A stretch of 64,000 nucleotides of DNA from Daphnia carinata. Its lineage: Eukaryota; Arthropoda; Branchiopoda; Diplostraca; Daphniidae. Position numbers and translations under genes: made by a program. The stretch lies in contig NC_081340.1 in assembly GCF_022539665.2 (NCBI RefSeq), forward strand, positions 6,633,357 to 6,697,356, in the 5' to 3' direction. A model generated the notes under the pieces. That model worked only from the letters and a program-made list of their open reading frames with translations, made no database searches and was not told the origin of the DNA. Each line of letters begins with the position of its first letter. Positions within the stretch are counted from its first letter, which is position 1. Shown here one piece after another: positions 22,524 to 34,063 of the stretch.

Positions 22524-24967
22524 ATGAAACACTTAGTCAACAGAAGAATGTCCATACGACGCTTGCTTTTGCCGTTGTTCTTGCTCATGTCATCTGGTCA
22601 TTTTCTTGCATCCAGTAACGCCTTTGCTTGGGGTAAAGATGATCCGGAAGGACGGGTGAAAAATGCCAGAGTAAGCTACAATTAAAGTTTGATTGCCCCC
22701 AAATAATAATAATTTTATTATTATTTTATTTTCATTGATTTCCGCGTAGAAATACCTGACCGAATACGATTTTATTGTTGTGGGAGCTGGATCAGCCGGA
22801 GCTGTGATTGCTTCGCGATTGTCCGAGATCGGAGACTGGACTGTGCTGTTATTAGAAGCCGGAGGTGATGAAACAATTTGGTCGGACGTACCTGGCGCTG
22901 CCAAATATCAACAGTTAACTGAAATGGATTGGCAGTACCAAACAGAGCCGCAACCAGGCCAATGCCTGGGTTTGAAAGAACACAGGTATGACACAGTAAC
23001 ATTCTGCCACGAGAAAAATTCCCGCATACTGGTTAACCATCGACGTCTACGTGACGGTCACATCGATTGCAAACTCTCCCTTTTCCCGTGATTAGCTTGC
23101 TTTTAATTTTTGTTTGCATATCCATTTTTGGACCGTAGATGCAACTGGCCACGAGGCAAAGTACTAGGTGGCTCGTCCGTCCTCAATTATATGCTGTACG
23201 TGCGTGGTAACCGACGGGACTATGACAGTTGGTCGGCCATGGGCAACTACGGATGGTCCTACGAAGAAGTTTTGCCCTACTTTATCAAGTCGGAGGACAA
23301 CCGCAATCCTTACTTTGCCCAGAGCCCGTACCATGGTGTTGGCGGACTGCTAACTATCCAAGAGGCCCCTTATCACACACCGTTAGCCTCTGCATTTCTA
23401 GAAGCTGGCATTGAATTAGGTATGTTTTTGAACATTACTTCTCCCTGCGGTAAAAAAAAAAAACGTTCCGTTTTTTACGGATTACGAATGTGCCTTTCAT
23501 CATCGTGTAGAATTTGATTGACGGATAAGATTATACTTGTAGGTTACGAAAATCGGGACTGTAACGGCGAATACCAGACGGGCTTCATGGTACGATTAAG
23601 AGACATTCACCATGTTCTTATAAGTTATTTGTGTTTATCTTTTATTTTCAGATTCCGCAGGGGACGATACGAAGAGGGAGTCGTTGTTCGGCAGCCAAGG
23701 CATTTCTACGGCCGGTTCGTCATCGTCCGAATTTGCATGTAGCTATGCAAGCTCACGTGCATCGTATTCTAATTGATCCTCATCTTCGGCGAGCCGAGGG
23801 CGTAGTTTTCCAGCGCAAGAGAAAAATCTTTCAAATTATGGCTCGTAAAGAAGTGATCCTGGCAGCTGGAGCTATTGGCAGTCCTCATTTGCTGCTTCTC
23901 AGTGGCATCGGAGACGCTCGTCATTTGCAACAAGTGGGTGTTCCCGTCGTCCATCACTTGCCCGGCGTTGGCCGCAATCTTCAGGACCATATCTCCGGCC
24001 GGGGAATGGTCTACTTAATTAACGAGACTGTCTCATTAGTCGAGCCTCGTTTTTTCAATCTACCGTCTTTGCTCAAGTACAAACGGTCACTAGATGGCCC
24101 GTGGACTGCCCTCAGTGGTACTGAGGGACTTGCATGGGTCAATACCAAATATGCTGACCCAAAGTATGTTTTGTTTTCTCTCGTACTCTACGCACTCGTG
24201 TTTTTAATTGTGTCTTTTTTTATTATTTTGAAATGCAGTGACGATTTCCCCGACATGCAACTACAGTTTATCGCTGGTTCGCCAATCTCAGATGGCGGCA
24301 AGACATTGCGACATAACGATGGCATACGAGATGATATCTGGGACGAGTATTACGAACCCATTTCGTTGGAAGATACTTGGCAACCCATTCCCATAGTGCT
24401 ACGACCCAGATCCAAGGGCTATCTTCTACTGAATTCAGACGACCCATATGATAAACCGCTAATTTACGCCAATTACTTTCAAGACGAATATGATTTGAAA
24501 GTGATGATTGAAGGCATGAAAATCGGTCTGGCGCTAAGCCAAACAAGCGCTTTTCAGCGTTTCGGTTCGCGCTTTTACGACAAGCCGTTCCCTGGATGCC
24601 AACATTTACCGTTATTTACGGATGATTACTGGGGATGTTTCTTACGCCATTATTCAACCACACTCTACCATCAAGCTGGCACCTGTAAAATGGGCAATAG
24701 CTCAGATCCTACGGCTGTAGTTGATCCTGAATTACGCGTTTACGGGATAGCAGGATTACGCGTTGTGGACGCCTCCATTATGCCAAACGTCGTTTCAGGA
24801 AATACCAACGCACCAGTCGTAATAACTTTCAGAAAATTTTCGCATGCCTTGAATTCATAAACGAAATGTTAATATTTTTTGTTTTTTGTTGTTGTTTTTT
24901 TCAGATCATGATAGCAGAGAAAGCTGCTGATCTCATTAAGCGTTCGTGGCTGGGCTACGCAGGATAA
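22524..24967 (+). CDS. GMC oxidoreductase 2 (secreted, glucose-dehydrogenase-like flavoenzyme)
   Basis: Seven exons (22524-22670, 22750-22985, 23139-23419, 23543-23589, 23652-24163, 24239-24818, 24905-24967), 621 residues. The N terminus is basic then hydrophobic, as in a signal peptide. Motifs: FAD loop [10 protein letters not shown] (about 59-68), signature 1 around [12 protein letters not shown], signature 2 [13 protein letters not shown], catalytic His in [10 protein letters not shown] (about 551) and Asn in GNTNAPV. Long blocks are nearly identical to GMC 1, so the pair is a fairly recent tandem duplication. Introns present in GMC 1 after SDI and within DSV/WKEYY are absent here. An upstream ATG at 22513 opens a 4-codon uORF whose stop TGA overlaps the start ATG (ATGA). 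Divergence is greatest at the extreme C termini. Confidence 0.93.
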
Positions 24968-25319
24968 CGACTGCCACCTTACAAGGAAATCTTGGGAAAG
25001 AAAAAGAAAAACTCGTAACTTCAAACTTACGCGATAAAACTTCACATCACTCTGACGAGTGTCCTGTTTTTTAAGTATTTATAGCAATAATTCTACTAAA
25101 AATTTTATGTTGTACATATTTCAAATCAAGAAATAGAATTTTATGTATTTAAAAATTCGTGAATTTAGGATGAAATTAATTCATCAACAATTTATAAGTT
25201 GGTGTGTAGGAACTTTCGTGTAAGAGGTAAGCCTAGGAACTTTGGTTTGCTGAGCAGTAAAAGGAACATAATTAAACCATTTAAACATAGGTCTCATTCT
25301 CTTCACATTCGTCTTCTCA
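24968..25319. other. Convergent 3' flanks of GMC 2 and Reeler gene 1
   Basis: Short AT-rich spacer between two convergent genes; no clear AATAAA on either strand and no gene. Confidence 0.4.
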
Positions 25320-26137
25320 TTAAATGTTTCCAGTATCTTTTGCTTGCTGTTCCATGATCTGCAAAACGATTGATTGGAAATCAGCTTTCTTCGTTGAAAC
25401 AAGTTATTCTTAAAATGCTACCACTTACGCTGAGTGCTGGTGTTTCTATCCCGATCCAAAACTGCTTGTATTCGGCCACAACCGTGGCTCTGGAAATAAA
25501 AGGTGAATATTTTTTTACATAATCATACTGTTGGATTTTGATAGATTGTGCAGGCATTCTTACACAAAGTAGAATTTGCCCTCGAAATTAGCAGGCGGGT
25601 TCCAAACGAAAGTTACGAAACGTTTGGGCAGATTGAGGTTATGTGTTGCAGCATTCTGAAACCAGCACAATAACACAACTTAAAAACGGATGAGATTTTT
25701 AAAAAGGATACCTAAGAAGTCGTAATGCTTACATTAGCTCCATCAGGGCAGTTGATCAAATGAGCGATACGGTTGTCTACTACTGGTTCAAAAGAACCAA
25801 GGATAGCATCCGCCCTGTCGCCAGTTAGCGAACGAGCTTGGATAAAAAAGCCCTTGAACGTCGCGCCGTGTTTTGCAAACAGCGTCACTGTTCAAATGCA
25901 ATTAATGGAAAAGAAAAAAAGTTCTTTAAGTTGAAGGTTACCATTAAATTGAGTGGTCGTAGTGTTGGTAAGAATAACCGAAGCAGACAAATTGTATGGA
26001 GGTGGATCCATCCATTGAGGTAAGTAGTAATCATGCTGTGGAACCATGGATCGGCAATTTTCGACAGGGGTGCCATAGACGAGACTTTGGATTTTGGTAA
26101 TTTGATCAAGAAGTAAGAAAACAGAGACAGATTTCAT
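25320..26137 (-). CDS. Secreted single Reeler-domain protein 1 (insect defence-protein type)
   Basis: Five exons (26137-25942, 25887-25733, 25655-25564, 25489-25429, 25358-25320), phases 1/0/2/0, 180 residues. A signal peptide starts MKSVSVFLLL. The body fits the Reeler domain: ENCRSMVPQH, then PPPYNLS, VTLFAKHGATFKGFFIQAR, INCPDGANNAATH and FVWNPPANFEGKFYFVATVV. Family members include insect Noduler and l(2)34Fc-like putative defence proteins, which are secreted into haemolymph. A role in immunity is inference from the family. The same exon boundaries and phases are found in the Reeler gene at 29846-30644, marking a duplicate pair. The last exon encodes only 12 residues ending DTGNI. Several N-glycosylation sequons (NLSA, NTTT, NVTL) are visible. 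Confidence 0.85.
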
Positions 26138-26648
26138 TAGTGATGAACGAAACATATCAATTAAAAAAGAAACCAAGGAGAAGCGGCCTCAAGCAGGTTT
26201 CAAAGTTTACTATTTGAAAGGTTGTTATTTCATAAGTATTATATACGTAGCGCCGAAAGTTGCTTACGCCAATGTGGACCAAGAAAAAATCGTGTTAAGC
26301 AATGGCTGCACCCTCACGCAAGTCTACTTTTGTAAAGAAGAAGAAAGACATTTAAACTCTTGTGAGCCATGTGTATTCTTATTCCAAGGCCGAGGGTTTT
26401 TCTTTTCGTTTTACACAACTCCTAAAGTAACAACTCCATTCTGAACAATTGGTTTTTTTTCGTTTCCTATGGCGCAATGGTCAATGTAATCGTATTGATC
26501 ATTGAAACACTCTTAACGACAAAACTACGTCGGAAAGAAGGTTCAAAAATGTTTAGAAAACTTCGCAAATTGAGGCTAATAGTCTTTGATGAAGATTTTC
26601 GTTACTTGCTCTCACGTCATTACGTTTGCATCACCATGGCCCAAGTAA
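26138..26648. other. Upstream flank of Reeler gene 1
   Basis: No feature identified apart from unremarkable short open frames on the plus strand. Confidence 0.35.
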
Positions 26649-27263
26649 TTATATCGTCTGCTCTGGCACATTTGGAGAAAGCAGCAAAGGATTGCTCTTT
26701 TTCTTAAAGACATTTGATGTTTTATTGCCAGGTAAAAGCTGTGAGTAAAGTGTATGATGGAAGGTTTTATAGCTAGAGGCTTTTAAAGAAAACAATGTAC
26801 CCCATACTGTTATGAAAACTTTCATCGCCTTTGACATGAAAAACCTGGTATTACCAATGTCCGTTATGTGCCTTTGTAATTGTTTTGTGAGTAGTCTTGG
26901 CAGACCCAGCCATGTACTGATGAGACCAACATTTTCTCTTCCTTGTACCTGCAGATAAATCGCAAAGAGGGCCTAGAATAATGACGCCCATCAAAATTGC
27001 ATTATTGCGTGAAATCTTCTTGTAACTATCCTAACCACGGTAGACAAGGCGAGAAAATGACTCACTTCAAAATGGAAATTATTAGAAATCTTGTTAGAAA
27101 CGTACATAATATATTGCAAAACTAGTGATTTATTTACCGCGATGTTCTGCATATCCCTCGTGGAAGAAAGTTGCATAGTCATCTGTTCGCCACACAAGAC
27201 ACCATTTTCATACGCCGTACGATTTTTATGACATTTGGGTAAGAGTCCAGACACTGAAGACAT
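26649..27263 (-). CDS. Possible two-exon hypothetical protein
   Basis: Exon 1 27263-27138 (42 codons from ATG, ending NIA before a GTAAAT donor) and exon 2 26948-26649 (99 codons plus stop, after a good ...TTTATCTGCAG acceptor); both are phase 0 and give 141 residues. Exon 2 is a clean 100-codon frame (LISTWLGLPRLLTK, then VFITVWGTLF). I recognise no domain. In favour: splice signals at the right phase and a frame too long to be common by chance in AT-rich DNA. Against: no signal peptide, no known family and no clear promoter. It lies between two Reeler genes on the same strand, so a decayed or lineage-specific gene is possible. Confidence 0.35.
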
Positions 27264-29845
27264 ATATAGCGATAGATACTAAAATAAATTGTATTTACAA
27301 TGGCGCTGGTATAAAAAAAAAAACGCATGCAAACCAAGGTGACATTCAATTATTTGGTCGGTATTTGCCCAACCGGCACTGCACGAACGCAGTCGCAAAC
27401 CTGAATGCTTGGGCCGAAAGCTCAATCTGTGAAGTTGTGCAAGAGTTGTACACACGTCGAGTTTCCTGTTTTTGGTACATACATTTCCGATCATGTGAAT
27501 AGCCCGTTGACATTTTTGGATTCATTTCAAATTATTTCATCGTTTCCCTTTTTAAAGATCACCAATTCCTACACGAAAGGAAGTATGCAATGGCGCTGTG
27601 CCGTATATGTGCACTGTATGGGTTCTCCCGTTTTAGTTTTGAAGGAATTTATTGACATTTTCCGATTATCTTAATACCCGAAAATATACCTCGAGAAAGT
27701 CACTTTTTAGATTTTCTCTTCTCATGCCTTGGATATGGTCTGCATACTAAGCAAAGCAGAGCTGTAATTCTCCAACATTACGTAATTGAAAAGGCCAAAG
27801 GCCCCGTTATTTCTTCGTCATTCTACAAAACGAAATCGCCATTAAAGAAAATAACGGCACCAGTTGAATTAATTTCCAAGCTCTGCCTTCCTTGAAACAA
27901 AAGAATCGAGTAATTTTCTGTCTGGCAGTTGCAAAAGTTTTTTCATCATCCTTTACATTGGTTATAATGTGTTTGCTGCCTTTGTGCTGGAGTACCAGTA
28001 GAGTACTCGTAATGTTCGCTGCGTTCCTAATTTAACTCTGTTTGCCTTACTATTCGTTTCATAGCAGTAAAATTAGGCTTAAACGTCAAACACCAAAAAG
28101 TGAGCTTTATGCAGAACGTATGCTGCTAAATGAAAACATGAATTAAAAGGAAACATTTATGGCTCCTGCTTGCTTTATATGTCCTCATTTAAATTTGAGC
28201 TCGTAAACTCGCTTTGGTCACCGTAGGCTTATAAAGAAGCCGGGTTGCCCATACACGTTACTCTGGTTTCCCATCAACCCTCGGATAAATCTTTCGCCTT
28301 TTACTAAAGATTTCCGTGGTGGGGAGCAATTGATGAGTCTATAAGACTAATTTTTCGAAAGCCCGGTCTTTTGATCGGGCATCCTAATGAATAAAATTTA
28401 AAGTCTATGTAATTTATATATATTATGGGCGTGAAGTATGAAATGTTATAATTGCTGGGCCCAAATGGTTTCGTCGAATGCAGAGATGGTAGTTAGTTGT
28501 AAGTAAGCAATACATCAGGGCTGTAAATTCCCACACAAATGTCCATTCTAGGCTACATGAAACGAAAAAGTTTACACATAGCTGTTCTGGTTTAGTTTCA
28601 CTAGCTTTTGCCCTCAAAGAAAACAATTATTACAAATTATTATGTAAGTTTTTCTAACCTTACCACTGGCTATTTGATTGACCTTACCACTTACCTTCAA
28701 CCACGCGTTCTTTTTACAATGCCTTTTTTATGGTTTCTGCTGCTGAGATTGCGTGATGCGATTCCCCGAGGGCATGTTTTTATAGTACTGCTTCTTTCAT
28801 TGAAGCGACCTACTATTACCCAGTCTTTTTTATTTGTTATTCTTGCATCAAATCAACAGTTTTGAATTGCAGATTAAAAGACAGTCGATTCTTTCCCGTT
28901 AAAAAATGCGATTTAAAAAAATGTAACTTAGTTGAAATGGCCCCGAAATCAGATTACGTCAGATTCATTTTCTGAAAGGATTCATCAACCAAATTGCAAA
29001 ATAATAAAAGTAAATTTGTTCGTGGTTTACAAGAAGGTAAAATTTGACCTTAGGACACTAATTAGTGTTTTTCCATGAAAGAAGTAATTAGTGATTACAT
29101 TTTTTTTTTTTTCAACATTGCCATACTCGATTTTAGCTCCAAACCTGGCAACTCCGAATTGGCAGGATGGGGGCGCCTTGTTTGAGTATTCGTCGTCTGA
29201 TGTTAAGGGTGTTGAAACAACTGCTAAAGTCGGCAGGCCATGGCCTCGTTCTACATCGTTGTGCTTTTTTCTTGAATTACGGCATGATAAAAACCGAAGG
29301 TACAACTTTTAAAGATAAATTTGATATTCTCTTAGGTTTGCCGAAAAGTTGTGATATGTTCGAATATTGTAAAACGTTTTAAAGTTTCTCAGAAAATATG
29401 AATCAGACTTCGAAGTATTTCATTTTTTTAGTTGCATGGCTTGGCAAATTTTGACTACTTTATACATTCTCGGTTTTGTAACATAATCTTGTCAGTTTTT
29501 TCCTCAAACAAAGGAGAGAGAAAATAGATCCAGAGTCATGAATTTTTTAACCAAATTATGGCCCGTTTTATTTTAAAAAGTCATGATAGTGTTAACAAAT
29601 TTCAGTGTCACAGTTTGTGAAATCTCTGTCTGTATATAGATACTGATGTACCAGTCTTACTACTGATCATCGTGATACATATGTATGCAGTCAAAGCAGA
29701 AAAACATTTTAAAAATTTCCCAACAAGTGTCCATAATAGACACCACAATACAACAGCACTGGTAAATCTTTTAGCAAGTCTAATGACATAGTTGGTAGTT
29801 GCTTAATCACCAGCATAAGGTCAGTTCATACATAAATTAATTTTA
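27264..29845. other. Intergenic region between the hypothetical gene and Reeler gene 2
   Basis: AT-rich, with many short open frames and no domain signatures. A segment at 29090-29312 is open on both strands and looks exon-like (see findings). No RNA gene recognised. Confidence 0.4.
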
Positions 29846-30644
29846 CTATACCTGTCAAATAAAAATGAAGGTTTCATGCTTGATGAAAATATTAGAATGG
29901 GTATTGTTTGTACTTACAATGGTAATGGGAGTGGACTTCAGATCTGTATAGAATGTCCTGAAACCAATGACCACTGTAGCCCTGTTGGATGATGTGAAAT
30001 TGTAAATTACATTCACCTTTCAAAACAACATCTCAGACAAACTAACTTCATTGTGACTTGTCCCTTGAAATCTGCAGGTGGAGTCCACAAAAACGTTTCG
30101 TTCTTTCTCCTAACTCGGCTTGAATGGGTTACGGCGTTCTGTAAGTGACAAAATTATAAATAATAAATAAAATAAGACATTTCGTTTGCTTGTTAACGTT
30201 TAGTGTCACATACCGCAGTTCCTCCTGGACAGTCCATTGTTTTGCCTTGACTTCCTTCAGCACTGAAACTGCCAATGCCCGTGGTGTTAGTGCCTGATCG
30301 AGCCTGAATCATGTAGCCTCTGAAATCGGCCTCACCGATGGACTGAAGAGTTACTTTAATACAAAACAATACCGTAATTATTTCTTAATATCTTACATAT
30401 TTTAAATTAATATCTTAAGTTTCTTTATTTTGACCATCCAAATGGTTTTACCTGTTATAGGAGAAACTGAATTGGCTTGTGTACTGCTAATTGATAAAGT
30501 AAAAGGAACTGTATCTTCTTGTGCGCCAAAAAGCATGTGAATGGGTGCCATTGATGCACATGCACTACGAGGTGCACCACCGGGAAATGCAGCTACCTGA
30601 GTCGCAACTAACGCGCTCACAATTACAAGGTAAATGTTCATCAT
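29846..30644 (-). CDS. Secreted single Reeler-domain protein 2 (insect defence-protein type)
   Basis: Five exons (30644-30452, 30353-30214, 30138-30047, 29981-29918, 29851-29846), phases 1/0/2/0 as in Reeler gene 1, 164 residues. A clear signal peptide (MMNIYLVIVSALVATQVAA) precedes the Reeler domain: SACASMAPIH, VTLQSIGEADFRGYMIQAR, MDCPGGTANAVTH and FLWTPPADFKGQVTMKATVV. The last coding exon is only six bases (GTA TAG), placed after a TTTATTTGACAG acceptor; without it the frame would read into intron sequence. A 5' UTR intron is visible: acceptor just before the ATG and donor GTAAGA near 30719. It probably acts in haemolymph like its paralogue. The C-terminal extension seen in Reeler 1 is missing. 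Confidence 0.83.
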
Positions 30645-32462
30645 TCTATCAAAGAAAACAAAGTCGATAAAATAAGTGCTAAGATGATTTTAGTGCGCAC
30701 AGAATAGTTAAGTTCTTACCTTTGTCAAGTGCAATGCGAAATTTGGTAATGTTTTAGAAACACGGACAGTGTTTTGTGTACTCTCGCTGTCTTTGTAGCC
30801 GTGTGCGTAGCGGTGAGAGATCGGGAACTGAGAGTAAAAGCCGAAGCACGGTGGGCTTTTATTTATCGCCCAACGGCTGCTATCAAGGTGCTTCCACAAC
30901 TCATACGCCCTTTGGGGCTAGTCGCTGACATAAAACCGGCAATAATGTGTACTGGAAGGGGGTTGGGGGAGGGGAGGCCGGCATCAGTAGACAAAAACCA
31001 AAAAGGTGAAGGGGACGTGTTAAAGGATGAGAGAAAGAGAGAGAGAGAGAAACAGACAGAGAGAAGCTCTCAATCATCTGAGAGGCTTGTTTACTATTCT
31101 GAGCAAATACACCAACACATATAAAAAGAAGCAAACGATAAAACGAGCACACCATTACCTTGACAAATTAAACAACTCCTGGAGCAATGGCCTTAAAATT
31201 CTACGGTCGTTCACGTGTAAGGAAATCAGAAAATCACATAAATCCTTCGCTTTTCTCGCCCCCTGACTTGTGCGCCTATGTAATAATTGAACTCGTGGTA
31301 GGCGTCGATTGTAAGAAAATCAGCAACCCTATTGTTTGTTTTCTCGCTTTTTCATCGTTGCTTCTTTCGGGCTGAACTGACGAGAGCGTTGGGGTCGTTT
31401 GTAGAAAAATTAAAATATAAAGAACCGGTTGGCCAGCCAATAGACGACGACTTTAACCTCATTTCCCTTTCACTTGAGACAGGGTCTCTGAATAAATAAT
31501 TGCGTCCTCCGGGCCGAAGCTGAAGAAAAATTTCTCGCAGCGGTGTTTTATTTTGTTTGCTTATTATTTACTGATTGTGTTTTTCTGACAAAAGAAAAGA
31601 GAAATTAAGTGAGTTGAACGCACGTTTAAATCTAACTTTAGGTATGAGCAGAGGAAACCACCAATCACGATGACAGACGGGGAAAAATGAAGAAAATGAC
31701 ACCTGGACTCCCTCGATATAGCAGGCATTATACCATTTTCCTTGACCTCGATATTCCTTTATACAGAATAGCTTTACGGCATTTACATGGCAAGACAATT
31801 ACCATCAAATCTCCTGCTTTAAGCTGCTGTCATTGAAGTAAATGGAATTTCGGCATATCCGTGCGGAAGTTGAATACCAGGAAGAGGGTAATGAAAATAT
31901 TAAACACCAAAATTATCAAACGTCCTTGGACAGTGTTGCAGAGTGTTTCTCTTTTCAGGCCCACTTTCTCATCGTCACGATTGTAGAAAAAAAAAACGGA
32001 GGTAATGCTCAAGGTTTTCACTGAATTCTACTGTACAATATTTCTGTTATTTATGAAACTTTGGATTTACTGGTTTTCCCTTGCAACAATCATGAGGATG
32101 ACCTTCTTTGATTCGTTCGTCACATCGGTCATCTCCCTTTTTTTCCCTTTTTGTCTGTTGCGATATGCAAAATTATTTGATGTCCTCAATTCGAAGAAGC
32201 AGGTAAGTAAAATGACTGGTAGAAAGTTTGTCATTCTATATCGCTAATGTTGCACGTACATGCTCCTCCTAAAAAGACTTTCACTCGGTGTTGGATGATT
32301 TTTGCTTACCTATGATTTGATTAACGCTCGCAGGACTGTAACAATGTTCAGTGGCAATAGCCAGTGATTATTATTCAGTTAATGGTTGAAATATGTTTTC
32401 TGGTATTCAAATTTGCATTTCAGAAGATGATTTCAAAGTGGCAAAGCATGTATTAGAAACAT
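30645..32462. other. Intergenic region with a GA-rich tract and unresolved exon-like frames
   Basis: Includes the 5' UTR intron of Reeler gene 2 (about 30649-30719), an imperfect (GA)n tract near 31026-31072, and open frames with hydrophobic stretches on both strands at 31568-32247 that could not be joined into a gene. Confidence 0.4.
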
Positions 32463-34063
32463 TCACTTTGAGTATGGCTTTCTACTACCATGTGCACCAC
32501 CAAATTTCTTAGACGAAACTTCTGTTTTAACCTTACTCGTATTGTTGACCGCCAGAGGCTTATCTTCTCCCGGAATCCACACGTTAATAATCCCGTCTTC
32601 GCCACCTGATACTACTTGGCCGCTAGCTGGATTAAAGGCGGCGCCACGAATGGTTTGTGAATTTCCGCCTTTCTCGTCGAACAGTATAGCATACGGTTCC
32701 AATGCGCCTTGACTCATTTTTAGCATTCTTAAGCATCCTCTGTCATGTAAATTGGTTGATGGTAAAAATTCTTCGCATTTTGCAATTGCGTAGTGCATCT
32801 TACCTGTTTGGCGTATTTGAACCTGCAAGCAACAAAGGATCTTGCCCTTCTCCCGTTCGAAAACACCGAATGGCGAAACATGTCTCTGATTTCTTTCTCT
32901 TTTAAAAGAAAAAAAATTACACCCTGTTCTAATCAGTAAAATTTTAAATTTAGTTTATACCCTGAGAGCATCTGCTATCTTTTCTCGAGTAAAGACATGT
33001 TTTGGAGATGCTTCTTCAACATCCCAAATCTGAACATTCTCTGTACTGGTAGTGACTGCTATGCTCTCTTGTTTTGTCTTTGTGTCATATCCAACCCACT
33101 GTAATCTCCCACATGTTGTTTCTGTATTCAAACTAAATTTGTGAATAAGTTAAAAGTAAATAATGGATTTTAAATGATCTTACCAAAACTGTAAGGCATC
33201 ATCTTCATCCTTTTCATTTAAATCATATACATTTACCAGGCAATCTGTTGAACATGATGCCAATGTGTTTGGTGATGTTGGGTGAAATTGGACCTGGGAC
33301 ATAAAGAAAAAAATTTGGTTGAACCCTTTTCAAAAGCAAGACAAAATAAGGTTTTACATGAGATATATCATCTTCATGGAATTCTGAATAAGCTGCCAAA
33401 ACTTTTGGAGATCTTATGTCCCACAAGAACAAATGGGTATCAGTTTTCACTTTTTCCGTGCCTCCACATAATAGTGTCCTGTTGCAGTTAATGTCAAAAG
33501 ACAGAAATGGTTTTATCTTTTGATCGGAGTCATCTGCATTTCCACCAAGTTAGTTTACTTTAAACATTAGTTAATGATGTAGATTACCTCTAAACTCTTG
33601 TGAACATTTTTTAGGGTTCCTTATATCCCACACTCTGATACTGCCATCACTGGATCCAGTAAGAATACAATTAGGGATAACAGGGTTAAAATGAACATCA
33701 ACAATGGTTTGGTCATGAGCTATAAACGTTGAAATTTTGTCCAAAGTATCAGTAGATGTAAGGTGAACTGAATTGTTAGACAAAGCTGCTGCAAGCTTCT
33801 TCGATTGCCATTCACAGTCTATATGAAGAATATATAATTTTTCAAGCCCAACAGCTTTCCGAGCCGAACAGAAATATGGTTGTTGATACAGCGTATTCAA
33901 CTCTTCTTCGTTGCACAAATCACCATCTTGTGAGATATCAATGTCTACGATGTCTTGAACTGCTTAAAATTGAAGACGAATTGTTGAAATTATGAATTTG
34001 ATATTGAAGTATAATTGCTTGATTTTTACCTTTCCCTTTTGATTCGTTTTCTAACTTTGACAT
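32463..34063 (-). CDS. WDR89: WD repeat-containing protein 89 homologue
   Basis: Seven exons (34063-34030, 33962-33588, 33533-33358, 33293-33184, 33132-32961, 32898-32804, 32739-32463), all phases closing, 412 residues. It is a WD40 beta-propeller with blades ending in SIRVWDIRN, LFLWDIRS, LVNVYDLN, VQIWDVEE and INVWIPGE. The C-terminal block LLLAGSNTPNRGCLRML and the VSGGEDGIINVWIPGE ending resemble vertebrate WDR89, which has about 390 residues. The orthologue's function is poorly known; propellers of this kind are protein-interaction platforms. The start MSKLENES is the first Met after a UTR splice acceptor. It diverges from the heat shock factor gene, their start codons being about 1 kb apart. 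Confidence 0.85.

Noticed and set aside
32812-32831. 19-base intron candidate in WDR89
   Set aside because: Far too short; using the donor at 32803-32802 and the acceptor before 32739 gives a normal intron and restores the conserved WDR89 block.
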